Source: Corynebacterium jeikeium | GTDB taxonomy: Bacteria; Actinomycetota; Actinomycetes; Mycobacteriales; Mycobacteriaceae | Direction: 5' to 3' | Assembly: GCF_000738175.1 (NCBI RefSeq) | Contig: NZ_JFCH01000054.1 | Coordinates: 62,001 to 126,000, forward strand | Length of the DNA: 64,000 bases | In this document: piece after piece, positions 8,343-17,950 of the stretch | How the letters are laid out: the number at the start of each line of letters is the position of its first letter | Position numbering within the stretch: position 1 is the first letter of the stretch | The notes under the pieces: generated by a model | Databases searched by the model: none | What the model was told of the DNA's origin: nothing | Seen by the model: only the letters and a program-made list of their open reading frames with translations | Made by a program: the position numbers and the translations under genes

Positions 8343-9431
8343 CTAGCGCGTGCGCAGACTACGGCTGCGGTGGTGTTCGCTGAATCCCAGCTTGTGGTAC
8401 AGCGCCTTGCCGGCGGTGTTGGAATCGATAACGTCCAGGTAGGCGCGCTCGGCGCCGTTGTCCGCACCCCAGCTAAGCAGGTGTTGGCACAGGAGGGTGC
8501 CCAGGCCGCGGCGGCGAAAGTCCGGCGCCACCGCCACGGCGGAGTAGCCCAGCCAGCCGTCGGTGATGGTGGCGCGCGTGATGGCCGCGAGTTGGTCGTC
8601 GACGGTGAGGTGGGCGAAGCCCAGCTGGCCGTCGATGCGGTGGCACAGCAGGTCCAGGGCCTTCTTCGGCAGGGGTTGGCCGCGGAACTTGTACATGGAG
8701 AACCAGTCGGCATCCGGGGTGTCGTCGACGGCCAGCTCGATCCGTGCGTCGGCAAGGGACGGATCCAGCGCGTCGGTCAGGGGCGAGTCCAAAGTCGGAG
8801 CAGAAGCCTGCGGCGAGTCTTGCCCCGAGAGCTGTGCCGAGTCGCCGAGCTCCTTGCTCATCACCAGGATCTCCGGGCCGCGTTCGCCCGGTAGGTGCTC
8901 GGCGGGGCGGCCGATCCGGTCGGGGATCATCAGTTGGCAGGGCAGATTGTGGGAGCGGTAGAACTCCTCCAGCTGCGCCAGCGGAACCTCCTGCAACCCG
9001 GCGCTGGGGCCGATGGGCACGGCGGAGTTACTGCGCTCGGTAATGCCATCGCCCGCGCGTGCCAGCCATCCGCCGATCATCTGGTTTTCGATGCCGGGGA
9101 AGGCCGCGGCTTTGGCGGCTTCGAGGGCGCGGATGTCGCTATTGCGCACTGGCTTGGCACTGAGGGTCTTCAGCACCACAACGTCCTTGTCGGCGATCAC
9201 CAGGTCGTCCACCTGCAGCGGACTTATGCTGCGCAGCACGCCGATTGCGTCGGTGACGGCGCTGCCCGCCCCGTGGCCGGATGCGGCATCGTCCGGCACA
9301 CGGTAGCGCACGACCACCCGCGTGCCCGGGCGGATGCTCACCGGGTCGGTGCGGCGGCTGATGGGGAAACCGAAGCCCTCCACGCGCCGCGCACCTGCGT
9401 GGGCGGCGGAGAACGTCGTGTCTTTATTCAT
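8343..9431 (-). CDS. GNAT-family acetyltransferase (Rv0428c-like)
   Basis: 362 residues in two parts. The N-terminal ~100 residues look like a beta-rich SH3-like module ([27 protein letters not shown]). The C-terminal half is a GNAT domain with the acetyl-CoA loop [18 protein letters not shown] and the closing motif [19 protein letters not shown]. Its start overlaps the def stop by eight bases, so the two are translationally coupled. The gene order def-GNAT-xth matches mycobacteria. Acceptor substrate unknown. Confidence 0.85.
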   Translation of the reverse strand: MNKDTTFSAAHAGARRVEGFGFPISRRTDPVSIRPGTRVVVRYRVPDDAASGHGAGSAVTDAIGVLRSISPLQVDDLVIADKDVVVLKTLSAKPVRNSDIRALEAAKAAAFPGIENQMIGGWLARAGDGITERSNSAVPIGPSAGLQEVPLAQLEEFYRSHNLPCQLMIPDRIGRPAEHLPGERGPEILVMSKELGDSAQLSGQDSPQASAPTLDSPLTDALDPSLADARIELAVDDTPDADWFSMYKFRGQPLPKKALDLLCHRIDGQLGFAHLTVDDQLAAITRATITDGWLGYSAVAVAPDFRRRGLGTLLCQHLLSWGADNGAERAYLDVIDSNTAGKALYHKLGFSEHHRSRSLRTR

Positions 9432-10005
9432 GCCCGAACGGGTCCTCGTCCACGCCCGGGGTCCAGGTGTTGCCTGCGTGGTCCCAGCCCTCGGACTTGA
9501 TGGCCTTCTTGGACTTGCGCTTCCATCGGCCGATCAGGGTGTCGGTGTACAGGAAGCCATCCAGGTGGCCGACCTCGTGCTGCAGGCAGCGGGCGAAAAA
9601 GCCGGTGCCCTCGACGGTGACCTGCTCACCGTTTTCGTCCAGGCCGGTTACCCGTGCCCAGTCCGCGCGTCCGGTGGGGAAGGAGTAGCCGGGGACGGAC
9701 AGGCAGCCTTCCTCGTCTTCCTCCTCGTCCGGCATGGTCTCCGGGATCTCGCTGGTCTCGAGCACGGGGTTGATCACGCAGCCGCGGCGCATCTCACCGC
9801 GCTCGGTATCGGGGCAGTCGTAGACGAAGAAGCGCTTGTTTACGCCCACCTGGTTGGCTGCCAGCCCCACGCCGTTGGCGGCGGAGAGCGTTTCGTACAT
9901 GTCCGCGATCAGTGGGGCGAGGTCAGCGATCTCGCTGGGGTCCACCTTGGTGGTGGGGTTGTGCAGTACAGGGTCGCCACAGATGACGATAGGCATGATG
10001 GTCAT
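9424..10005 (-). CDS. def: Peptide deformylase
   Basis: Removes the N-formyl group from nascent proteins. All three signature motifs are visible: motif 1 [10 protein letters not shown], motif 2 EGCLSVPG (metal Cys) and motif 3 QHEVGHLDG (two metal His and the catalytic Glu). I start it at the ATG at 10005 ([15 protein letters not shown], 193 residues); 9996 is also possible. A longer frame back to 10110 exists but would run through the divergent DUF3263 gene. First gene of the def-GNAT-xth-cls operon. Confidence 0.93.
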   Translation of the reverse strand: MTIMPIVICGDPVLHNPTTKVDPSEIADLAPLIADMYETLSAANGVGLAANQVGVNKRFFVYDCPDTERGEMRRGCVINPVLETSEIPETMPDEEEDEEGCLSVPGYSFPTGRADWARVTGLDENGEQVTVEGTGFFARCLQHEVGHLDGFLYTDTLIGRWKRKSKKAIKSEGWDHAGNTWTPGVDEDPFGHE

Positions 10006-10015
10006 AACAGACAGT

Positions 10016-10026
10016 CTAGAATCTAG
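10016..10026. promoter_or_regulatory. Palindromic shared -10 region between def and the DUF3263 gene
   Basis: CTAGAATCTAG lies in the 25-bp gap between the divergent starts at 10005 and 10031. It offers TAGAAT on the plus strand (10017-10022, eight bases before the ATG, so leaderless) and TAGATT on the minus strand. No ribosome binding site is visible on either side. Confidence 0.5.
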
Positions 10027-10030
10027 TTCC

Positions 10031-10243
10031 ATGTTGTCAGACCGAGAGATCGCCATTTTGGAGTTCGAGCGCCGCTGGTGGCTGGATGCCAGCGCGAAGA
10101 ATGAGCACATCCGCGGCGAGTTTGGGGTGGATCCGGTCCGCTACTTCCAGCAGCTCAACCGTCTGATCGAGCGCCCGGAGGCCCTGGATTTCGACCCCGT
10201 CCTAGTGCGGATGCTACTGCGCCGCCGTGATGAAGATCTCTGA
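10031..10243 (+). CDS. DUF3263 protein
   Basis: 70-residue cytoplasmic protein starting [17 protein letters not shown], with conserved W, Q and R residues typical of the DUF3263 family found next to def and virR in actinobacteria (position of Rv0430). Predicted all-helical and possibly nucleic-acid binding, but no function is established that I know of. No Shine-Dalgarno sequence; probably leaderless. Confidence 0.85.
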   Translation: MLSDREIAILEFERRWWLDASAKNEHIRGEFGVDPVRYFQQLNRLIERPEALDFDPVLVRMLLRRRDEDL

Positions 10244-10337
10244 TGCAGCGTGCTGACTTAGTGCGGGGATGAAGGTTAATGGCAAAGAGCTCTAGTGAAG
10301 CGTGGTGACGAAGAATAAGGCACAGCGCGTGTCAGAC

Positions 10338-10365
10338 TTGTTACTAATGTTGCAAAAGTTAAAAT
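10338..10365 (+). promoter_or_regulatory. SigA-type promoter of the VirR-like gene
   Basis: TTGTTA (10338-10343), 16-base spacer, TAAAAT (10360-10365). The GTG start at 10373 lies eight bases downstream, which predicts a leaderless transcript. Confidence 0.55.
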
Positions 10366-10372
10366 TTGTGGC

Positions 10373-11089
10373 GTGACTGAACCGAATCGACCACGCCATG
10401 CACTCGACGACGACGCGGACAATGAGAACCTCGGCCTCCCGCTGCGCGGCCTGGCCATGATCCTGATTGCCGTAGCCGTTCTGCTGATCGGCTGGGGCGT
10501 ATTCTCGCTGTCTGGCAATGATTCCGATGAATCCGAGCAGGCCAGCCAGACCCAGCAGACGCAAGGTCAGCAGGGCCAGCAGGGTGAGCAAGCTAAGCAG
10601 GATGAGAAGGCTTCCGCCCCCGAGGGCGAAGATCCCAAGCGCCCGGACGCGGAAGACTCCGAGAAGCCGAAGCCGGAAGGCGAGCGTGAAAACCAGGAGG
10701 GTGACCGCGCTGACGAGCGTCGCGATGGTGATGCGGCAGCGGCGGAAGGCGGCGTCAATAAAGAAGACACCTACGTAGCCGTACTCAATAACAGTCCCAT
10801 CAACGGCCTCGCCGGCGACGTCGCCAACAAGATGCGCGACCAGCAGTGGAACAAGACCGGCGTGGGCAACCTGCCGGACGAGTCGGGTGTCTTCCCGACG
10901 TCTGTGGTGCTCTACCCGAAGGGTAATGACGCCGAGCGTCAGCTGGCCGAGCAGCTCGCCAAGGATCTAGGGATCCAGGCGCGCGAACGTGACGAGGCCA
11001 CCGACCGGGCTATCGACGGTGTAGAGATGCTGGAGGGGGAGCGCCCCGCGGGTGTTGTGGTTGTGACAACAAATGACATGCCCCGCTAA
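10373..11089 (+). CDS. LytR_C-domain membrane protein, VirR (Rv0431)-like
   Basis: 238 residues. A short cytoplasmic head precedes one membrane helix (about 25-47) and a long Gln/Glu/Lys-rich spacer (about 48-130). The C-terminal LytR_C domain begins at TYVAVLNNSPINGLAG and ends VVVVTTNDMPR. In M. tuberculosis the homologue in the same gene order, VirR, affects cell-envelope integrity and vesicle release. A comparable role in the corynebacterial mycolate envelope is inference. GTG start, no ribosome binding site. Confidence 0.85.
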   Translation: MTEPNRPRHALDDDADNENLGLPLRGLAMILIAVAVLLIGWGVFSLSGNDSDESEQASQTQQTQGQQGQQGEQAKQDEKASAPEGEDPKRPDAEDSEKPKPEGERENQEGDRADERRDGDAAAAEGGVNKEDTYVAVLNNSPINGLAGDVANKMRDQQWNKTGVGNLPDESGVFPTSVVLYPKGNDAERQLAEQLAKDLGIQARERDEATDRAIDGVEMLEGERPAGVVVVTTNDMPR

Positions 11090-11139
11090 AGTAAAAGCGT
11101 TCTTCTAACTTCTGTCTACATATCTTCTAAGGGGCCACA

Positions 11140-12318
11140 ATGGACTTCCCGGGTTCCGCACCTTCCGTCGGTATTGAGTGGGAAGTCGCCCTCGTCGACC
11201 CCGAAACCCGCGACCTGGTTCCACGCGCCGCCGAACTGATAGAGCGGATGGACGAGGTGCACCCCGGCCACAAGGTCGTCCGCGAATTCCTGGCCAACAC
11301 CGTGGAGATGGTCTCCAGCGTGCACGACACGATCCCGGAGGCGGTCGAGGATCTGCACGTCCAGGCGAAGCAGCTGCTGGAATGCGCGGACGACATCGGC
11401 GTGAACCTGTTTTCCGCGGGCACGCACCCTTTCGCGCACTGGGGGGACCAGAAACTCAGCGAAAAGAGCAGCTACCAGGAGATCATCGAGCGCACCCAGT
11501 ACTGGGGCCGCCAGATGCTGATTTGGGGGATTCACGTGCACGTGGGCGTGGGCTCCAAGGAAAAAGTGTGGCCGATCATCAATGCGTTGATGACGCACTA
11601 CCCGCACATCCTGGCCATGTCCGCCAGCTCGCCCGCCTGGGAGGGGCTGGATACCGGCTACTCCTCTAACCGCACCCTGCTGTACCAACAGCTGCCGACC
11701 GCGGGCATGCCATACCAGTTTGAAAACTGGGAGCAGTGGGAGGAATTCAACCGGGATCAGGATCTATCGGGAGTGATCAACCACACCGGCTCTATGCACT
11801 TCGACGTGCGCCCCACCAAGTACGGCACGGTGGAAACCCGTTTTGCGGACGCCACGATGGAGCTATGGGAGCTCGCCGCCATCGCCGCCTACACCCACTG
11901 CCTGGTGGTGTACTTCGAGCGTCGCCTGGACGCCGGCCACGAGCTGCCTACCCTGCAGCCCTGGCACGTCGCGGAGAACAAGTGGCGCGCGGCCCGCTAC
12001 GGCCTGGACGCGCTGATCATCACCGACCGGGAGACCAACGAGGCGCTGGTCACTGACGAGCTGGATGCCTGGGTGGATAGGCTTGCTCCGTTGTCTGAGG
12101 AGCTGGGATGCGCAGCGGAGCTGCAGGATGTGCGCAGGCTGATCGCCCGCGGTGGGGATTACGCTCTGCAGCGCGCCGCGGCCCGCGAGCACGGTGCCGC
12201 GCCGGAGCCCGGCACCCGCACCCGCGGAGACGATGGGGTAGAGGGCGGCTTCACGCAGCCGGAGGCGTGGATCGCCGCGGTGGACCTGACAGTCGAGTCC
12301 CTGCGGAAGTCGCTGTAG
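11140..12318 (+). CDS. Carboxylate-amine ligase, YbdK / glutamate-cysteine ligase type 2 family (Rv0433-like)
   Basis: 392-residue ATP-grasp-like GCS2-family enzyme joining an amino acid gamma-carboxyl to an amine. Motifs: [16 protein letters not shown] at the N terminus (metal-binding Glu), [23 protein letters not shown] and [17 protein letters not shown]. The homologue in the same neighbourhood in mycobacteria is Rv0433. Family members have weak glutamate-cysteine ligase activity in vitro; the true substrate here is unknown. ATG with upstream AAGGGG as ribosome binding site. Confidence 0.88.
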   Translation: MDFPGSAPSVGIEWEVALVDPETRDLVPRAAELIERMDEVHPGHKVVREFLANTVEMVSSVHDTIPEAVEDLHVQAKQLLECADDIGVNLFSAGTHPFAHWGDQKLSEKSSYQEIIERTQYWGRQMLIWGIHVHVGVGSKEKVWPIINALMTHYPHILAMSASSPAWEGLDTGYSSNRTLLYQQLPTAGMPYQFENWEQWEEFNRDQDLSGVINHTGSMHFDVRPTKYGTVETRFADATMELWELAAIAAYTHCLVVYFERRLDAGHELPTLQPWHVAENKWRAARYGLDALIITDRETNEALVTDELDAWVDRLAPLSEELGCAAELQDVRRLIARGGDYALQRAAAREHGAAPEPGTRTRGDDGVEGGFTQPEAWIAAVDLTVESLRKSL

Positions 12319-12325
12319 CTTCGCG

Positions 12326-12946
12326 CTAGAAGTGCAGGCGGGCAGCCGCGTTGCACAGGGCGCTAGCGATGGAGGTATCGCGGTCCGCGCCGAAGCCAAC
12401 TGCCCACACACGCTTGGACTTGTGCACCGCGTAGATGAAGGTCACGGTGGCCTCGAAGATGTCGTACTGGTGGAACTCTGCGACTTCCACGGGGAAGCCG
12501 TGGTCTGCCAGGGTTTCCGTCATTGCCGAGGATGCGCCCATCGCGGTGATCTCCACGCGGGTGGACTGTCCATCGGCGCGCAGGCCACTGACCTGCATGT
12601 CGAAGTCGTGGCGGCCCAGAGAAAGGCGGGTGGCCTTCAGGTAGTCCACGCGGATCGCGCCGGGCGCGTAGGTGCGGATGAACTCTTTCCACTCCATGCC
12701 GCGTGCTTCCTGGCGCATGCCCACCGGCAGGCGCTGGCCGAAGCGGGCGCGGAACGGATCCTCCGCGAAGGTGCGGGTGCGCTTGCGGCGCTTCTCGATG
12801 CGGGTGTGCACCGGCTCGCTGTACGTCTTCGCGGTGGAACGGCGACCGCTGGGTAGCGGGGTGTACACAGGCGCGTCTAGATCGAGGTTCTGGTCCGAGC
12901 TGGCGAAGCGGATCAAGGTCGTGGTGTTCGTAGAGGAAACGTTCAT
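12326..12946 (-). CDS. Stand-alone LeuA-type allosteric (dimerization) domain protein
   Basis: About 206 residues from the ATG at 12946 (MNVSSTNTTTL); a TTG at 13009 would add 21 residues. From about residue 110 the sequence resembles the C-terminal leucine-sensing domain of 2-isopropylmalate synthase: a glycine/alanine-rich turn with MTETLADHGFPVEVAEFHQ, then the strand and helix RVWAVGFGADRDTSIASALCNAA. The TIM-barrel catalytic domain is absent. It may bind a branched-chain amino acid or act as a regulatory partner. Function unproven. A TATATA box at 13025-13030 (minus strand) probably starts transcription. Confidence 0.65.
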   Translation of the reverse strand: MNVSSTNTTTLIRFASSDQNLDLDAPVYTPLPSGRRSTAKTYSEPVHTRIEKRRKRTRTFAEDPFRARFGQRLPVGMRQEARGMEWKEFIRTYAPGAIRVDYLKATRLSLGRHDFDMQVSGLRADGQSTRVEITAMGASSAMTETLADHGFPVEVAEFHQYDIFEATVTFIYAVHKSKRVWAVGFGADRDTSIASALCNAAARLHF

Positions 12947-13115
12947 GATGGCTCGATTTTCTGGAACAAGATCTAGTTGGCCTTGGGCACCCGCTGAATG
13001 GGTGCTCAAATAAAGTTGGGTACCTATATAAAGTACTGCTAGTTAAATAATGTAATCCGTCTCACTCTGAGAATCAAACTGTTGTCTTTATCTCATTAGG
13101 TGAGATTCTGGGCGG

Positions 13116-14543
13116 CTAGCTGTGCTCCTCCGCGGTGCGCAGCAGGAACAGCAGCTCGGCCGTCGCGATGGCCTCAATCTCGCCCGGATCCACGGACTCG
13201 TCCGCGGAGTGGATGGCGCACTTCGGCTCCTCGATGCCGTACAGCGCGAGCTCCGCCTGCGGGTACGCGCCCAGCAGCTTGTTGGTCAGCGGAATCGACC
13301 CGCCGGAGGCGACCTCCATCGTCTCCTTGCCGTACACCTCGCCCAGCGCCTCGCCGAGTCGCTGCAGCGCCGGGCCGGAGGTATCCGCCTGGAATGCCTC
13401 GGCCAGGGAGCCGCGCTCGATCTCCACCTGCGCGTTCGTCTTTTGGCTCTCCAGGTGCTTGACCAGCAGATCCTGGCACTCCTGCGGCTCGCGTCCCGGC
13501 GGCACGCGCAGGCTCACCACGGCCGCGGCGGTCGCGGGCACGGAGTTCACCGAATCCGCCACCGACAGCGCATCCAGGCCTGTGATCGTGATGGACGGAT
13601 TCATCACCGTCAGGTCGTTCGGCTGCCACTCGCCGGCGCCGTACAGCTCCACGCCGTCGGTTACCCCGGCGTTGTCGCGGAATTCCTGTTCTGTTGGTCC
13701 GACGCCACCCCAGCGCTCCTTCGGCTCCAATCCCGGAACGGCCACCAAACCGTTTTCGTCGTGGAGAGTGGAAAGAAGCTGCACCAGCTCGACCAGTGCA
13801 TCCGGAGCCGAGCCGCCGAACTGGCCGGAGTGCATCGGCTGTGCCAGCGTGCGGGTGCGCACCGTGACCGGCGCGGAGCCGCGCAGCGCGGTGCACAGGC
13901 TCGGCTCGCCCAGGGCGTCATTGCCGGAATCGGCAATGAGGAAGGTGTCGGCGGCGAAAAGCTCCGGCTTTTCGGCCAGCAGGTCCTCCAGGCCATAACC
14001 GCCGCGCTCCTCCGAGCCCTCGACGACGATCCGGATGCCGAGATTTTTGGCGGCGGGGAAGTGGGCGTCCGAAAGAATAGAAAGAGCACGCAGCACAGCA
14101 ACGTGCATGGCCACGTGACCCTTGCAGTCGGCGGTGCCACGGCCATACCAGCGGCCATCGCGTTCGGTCAGGGTCCACGGGTCATCGGTCCACGCCTCGA
14201 TGTCGCCGGCGGGCTGCACGTCGAAGTGGGAATACAGGAGGATGGTGGGGTAGCCCTCAGCGGGCTCGCGCAGGCCGATGACGGAGGTGGAGCCGTCGGT
14301 GGTGACGTGGCCTTCGACAGGGATGCCCACGCTGGTGAATGCGTCGATGACCCACTGCGCGGCGGCGGCATTGGCCTCCTCCAGACCCGGGGTGGAGTGG
14401 ACCGACTCGAAGGAGACGAGGGTGGTGAGGTCTTCCTTGAGTTGGGGCATCTGCTCCGCAATGGCGGTGCGGGCGAGGTCTAGCTGTGAGGTGTTGGATG
14501 CGCTGTTGGATTCACGGTTGGATTCACTGTTGGTATCGCTCAT
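13116..14543 (-). CDS. M20-family dipeptidase / metallopeptidase
   Basis: 475 residues, cytoplasmic. Zinc ligand motifs of the M20 family are clear: LLYSHFDVQPAGD, GRGTADCKGHVAMH, EGSEERGGYGL (catalytic Glu-Glu), LIADSGN and, near the C terminus, the metal-binding histidine in KCAIHSADESVDPGE. It probably cleaves dipeptides with broad specificity, as annotated for corynebacterial paralogues; DapE or ArgE activity is less likely given the length. The serine/asparagine-rich start (SNRESNSASNTS) looks unstructured. Confidence 0.88.
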   Translation of the reverse strand: MSDTNSESNRESNSASNTSQLDLARTAIAEQMPQLKEDLTTLVSFESVHSTPGLEEANAAAAQWVIDAFTSVGIPVEGHVTTDGSTSVIGLREPAEGYPTILLYSHFDVQPAGDIEAWTDDPWTLTERDGRWYGRGTADCKGHVAMHVAVLRALSILSDAHFPAAKNLGIRIVVEGSEERGGYGLEDLLAEKPELFAADTFLIADSGNDALGEPSLCTALRGSAPVTVRTRTLAQPMHSGQFGGSAPDALVELVQLLSTLHDENGLVAVPGLEPKERWGGVGPTEQEFRDNAGVTDGVELYGAGEWQPNDLTVMNPSITITGLDALSVADSVNSVPATAAAVVSLRVPPGREPQECQDLLVKHLESQKTNAQVEIERGSLAEAFQADTSGPALQRLGEALGEVYGKETMEVASGGSIPLTNKLLGAYPQAELALYGIEEPKCAIHSADESVDPGEIEAIATAELLFLLRTAEEHS

Positions 14544-14612
14544 AGGTAACTACTGTAGCGACCGGACGGGACAGCCGATGTGCATGCACGGCACCTTGCA
14601 GACGATGGGGGA

Positions 14613-14656
14613 GAGTGCTAAAAACGGGTTTAGCACTTGAACTAAGGGAGTGCCAG
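14613..14656 (+). promoter_or_regulatory. CIRCE-like HrcA operator cluster upstream of groEL2
   Basis: TTAGCACTT (14630-14638), nine bases, GAGTGCCAG (14648-14656): 15 of 18 matches to the CIRCE consensus TTAGCACTC-N9-GAGTGCTAA. A further perfect half site GAGTGCTAA lies at 14613-14621. With 14629-14637 it forms the palindrome AGTGCTAAA-N6-TTTAGCACT. HrcA repression of groEL2 is the expected reading. Confidence 0.8.
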
Positions 14657-14682
14657 AAAATAATCGTCAGATGAAGTGAGGG

Positions 14683-14700
14683 TGAATGTCGCGACATTCA
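14683..14700. promoter_or_regulatory. 18-bp perfect palindrome in the groEL2 leader
   Basis: TGAATGTCGCGACATTCA is self-complementary over its full length and lies 75 bases before the groEL2 ATG. It could be a second operator or an mRNA hairpin. The function is not known. Confidence 0.6.
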
Positions 14701-14727
14701 TTCACCCGTGCCGTCGCGGGCGCTTGA

Positions 14728-16419
<1,692 letters not shown>

Positions 16420-16684
16420 GCGCCCGTGTAAACACAACTGAAAGTAGCTAGTTTCCCTAGATTTAACCTAGGTAGACTCGCCGTAAAAACAACCCCTGAG
16501 CTGGATCTTTACCAAATCGTTACCCCCTGGTGGGGGTGGATTTAAAGAAGGTCTCGCCCAGGGGTTGTAGCTTTTCGCAGATTCGCTACTCTATTCACAG
16601 ACGGCCTAGAGGGGGCGTCACTACCACAAGAAAGTTTTGGGCCCAGGGAACCTGGCGCCCCCGATCTCTTAAGAGGAGAACACA
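16420..16684 (+). promoter_or_regulatory. Structured leader and promoter region of the porin gene
   Basis: Contains a perfect 10-bp inverted repeat ACAACCCCTG (16491-16500) / CAGGGGTTGT (16559-16568) that encloses the hairpin ACCCCC-TGGT-GGGGGT (16524-16539), possibly the groEL2 terminator. Further down GGGGGCG (16611-16617) pairs with CGCCCCC (16656-16662) around the hairpin CCAGG-GAA-CCTGG (16643-16655). TTGTAG (16565) and TACTCT (16587) may form a promoter. The ribosome binding site AAGAGGAG is at 16671-16678. Confidence 0.5.
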
Positions 16685-16807
16685 ATGATCGATCAGATTA
16701 CCGAGATCTTCGGCCAGCTGGGCACCTTCCTGGGCGGCTTCGGCAACATCTTCAAGGGTCTGAAGGACGTTATCGAGACCATCGTTAAGTGGACCGCTGC
16801 TAAGTAA
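16685..16807 (+). CDS. porA: Cell-wall channel-forming peptide, CjPorA-like
   Basis: Only 40 residues: starts MIDQITEIFGQLGTFLGG and ends IETIVKWTAAK. No signal peptide; the whole peptide can form one amphipathic helix rich in Gly, Phe, Ile and Lys. Corynebacterial PorA/PorH-type porins are such short peptides that oligomerise in the mycolic-acid outer membrane. In C. jeikeium the channel CjPorA is a 40-residue peptide encoded between groEL2 and a polyphosphate kinase gene, exactly this context. Export occurs without a cleaved leader. Strong ribosome binding site and own terminator suggest high expression. Confidence 0.9.
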   Translation: MIDQITEIFGQLGTFLGGFGNIFKGLKDVIETIVKWTAAK

Positions 16808-16824
16808 GCTTCCGCTTAAAAGTT

Positions 16825-16852
16825 AAAACCCCGGCTTCGGCCGGGGTTTTTT
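16825..16852 (+). terminator. Rho-independent terminator of the porin gene
   Basis: CCCCGGC-TTCG-GCCGGGG (16829-16846), extended by A/T pairs and followed by six T residues. The TTCG tetraloop makes it very stable. Confidence 0.93.
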
Positions 16853-16968
16853 CATTCCCTTCCTAACCCCGTATGGTTCCGGCACATCTGTATAGCCGGG
16901 CTAAAAGCACTAGAATGGGAAGTGCTAATACAGTTTAGAAATCTTCAGGCGAAGGAGAACCCAGGCAC

Positions 16969-17859
16969 ATGGCCGAAGAAGAATTCCACATGGTTGATCT
17001 TGCCGCTACCGAGGGCTACTTGGTGGACGACTCGGATGAAGACGATCCGGTACTGATCACTCCGGACGGCCATCGGGTTGATACCTGGCGCGACCAGTAC
17101 CCCTACGACGAGCGCATGAGTCGCGACGAGTATGAGACCACCAAGCGCGCCCTGCAGATCGAGCTGCTGAAGTTCCAGAACTGGACCAAGGACACCGGCC
17201 AGAAGCACATCATTATTTTCGAGGGTCGTGATGCTGCCGGTAAGGGCGGCACCATCAAGCGCTTCAACGAGCACCTGAACCCCCGTGGTGCCCGCACTGT
17301 GGCCCTGGAGAAGCCCTCCGAGCGCGAGTCCACCTCCTGGTACTTCCAGCGCTACGTCCAGCACTTCCCATGCGGCGGCGAGATCGTCTTCTTCGACCGC
17401 TCCTGGTACAACCGCTCTGGCGTGGAGCGCGTGATGGGCTTCTGCACGAACGATCAGCACGCAGAGTTCCTGCGTGAGGTTCCGATGCTGGAGAACATGA
17501 TCATGGGTTCGGGCATCTCCCTGACGAAGCTGTGGTTCTCCGTCACTCAGAAGGAGCAGCGCACCCGTTTCGCCATCCGCCAGGTGGACCCGGTCCGCCA
17601 GTGGAAGCTCTCCCCGATGGACCTGGCCTCCCTGGACAAGTGGGATGACTACACCCGCGCCAAGGAAGAGCAGTTCCGCTACACGGATACCAACGAGTCC
17701 CCGTGGATCACCATTAAGTCCAACGACAAGAAGCGCGCCCGCATCAACGCGATGCGCTACGTCCTGTCCAAGTTCGAGTACGCGGACAAGGACCACGAGG
17801 TCGTCGGCGAGCCGGATCCGAAGATCGTTAAGCGCGGCCGCGACCAGATCGGCGACTAA
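16969..17859 (+). CDS. ppk2: Polyphosphate kinase 2
   Basis: 296-residue PPK2-family enzyme that transfers phosphate between polyphosphate and nucleoside diphosphates, usually making GTP or ATP from polyP. Motifs: Walker A GRDAAGKGG (near residue 85), the lid region ESTSWYFQRYVQHFPCGGE and Walker B IVFFDRSWYNRSGVERVMG. ATG preceded by GAAGGAG. Monocistronic, downstream of the porin and convergent with the peptide synthetase. Confidence 0.95.
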   Translation: MAEEEFHMVDLAATEGYLVDDSDEDDPVLITPDGHRVDTWRDQYPYDERMSRDEYETTKRALQIELLKFQNWTKDTGQKHIIIFEGRDAAGKGGTIKRFNEHLNPRGARTVALEKPSERESTSWYFQRYVQHFPCGGEIVFFDRSWYNRSGVERVMGFCTNDQHAEFLREVPMLENMIMGSGISLTKLWFSVTQKEQRTRFAIRQVDPVRQWKLSPMDLASLDKWDDYTRAKEEQFRYTDTNESPWITIKSNDKKRARINAMRYVLSKFEYADKDHEVVGEPDPKIVKRGRDQIGD

Positions 17860-17900
17860 TAGCGCCCATCCGGGCTGGCCGGATCGAGTCAGTACGCGAA

Positions 17901-17940
17901 CAAGCCCCGGCTGCCCTACACAGGGCGGCCGGGGTTTGTG
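17901..17940. terminator. Terminator between ppk2 and the convergent peptide synthetase gene
   Basis: GCCCCGGCTGCCCT and AGGGCGGCCGGGGTTT form a long GC-rich hairpin around ACAC, followed on the plus strand by TTTGTGTTT. The minus strand side is only weakly T-rich. Confidence 0.8.
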
Positions 17941-17950
17941 TTTGTGGAGG

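Noticed and set aside
10006-10110. N-terminal extension of peptide deformylase
   Set aside because: Would overlap the divergent DUF3263 gene and precede the conserved deformylase start.
13090-13106. Hairpin ATCTCA-TTAGG-TGAGAT after the M20 peptidase gene
   Set aside because: Short stem without a T run on the minus strand, so not convincing as a terminator.
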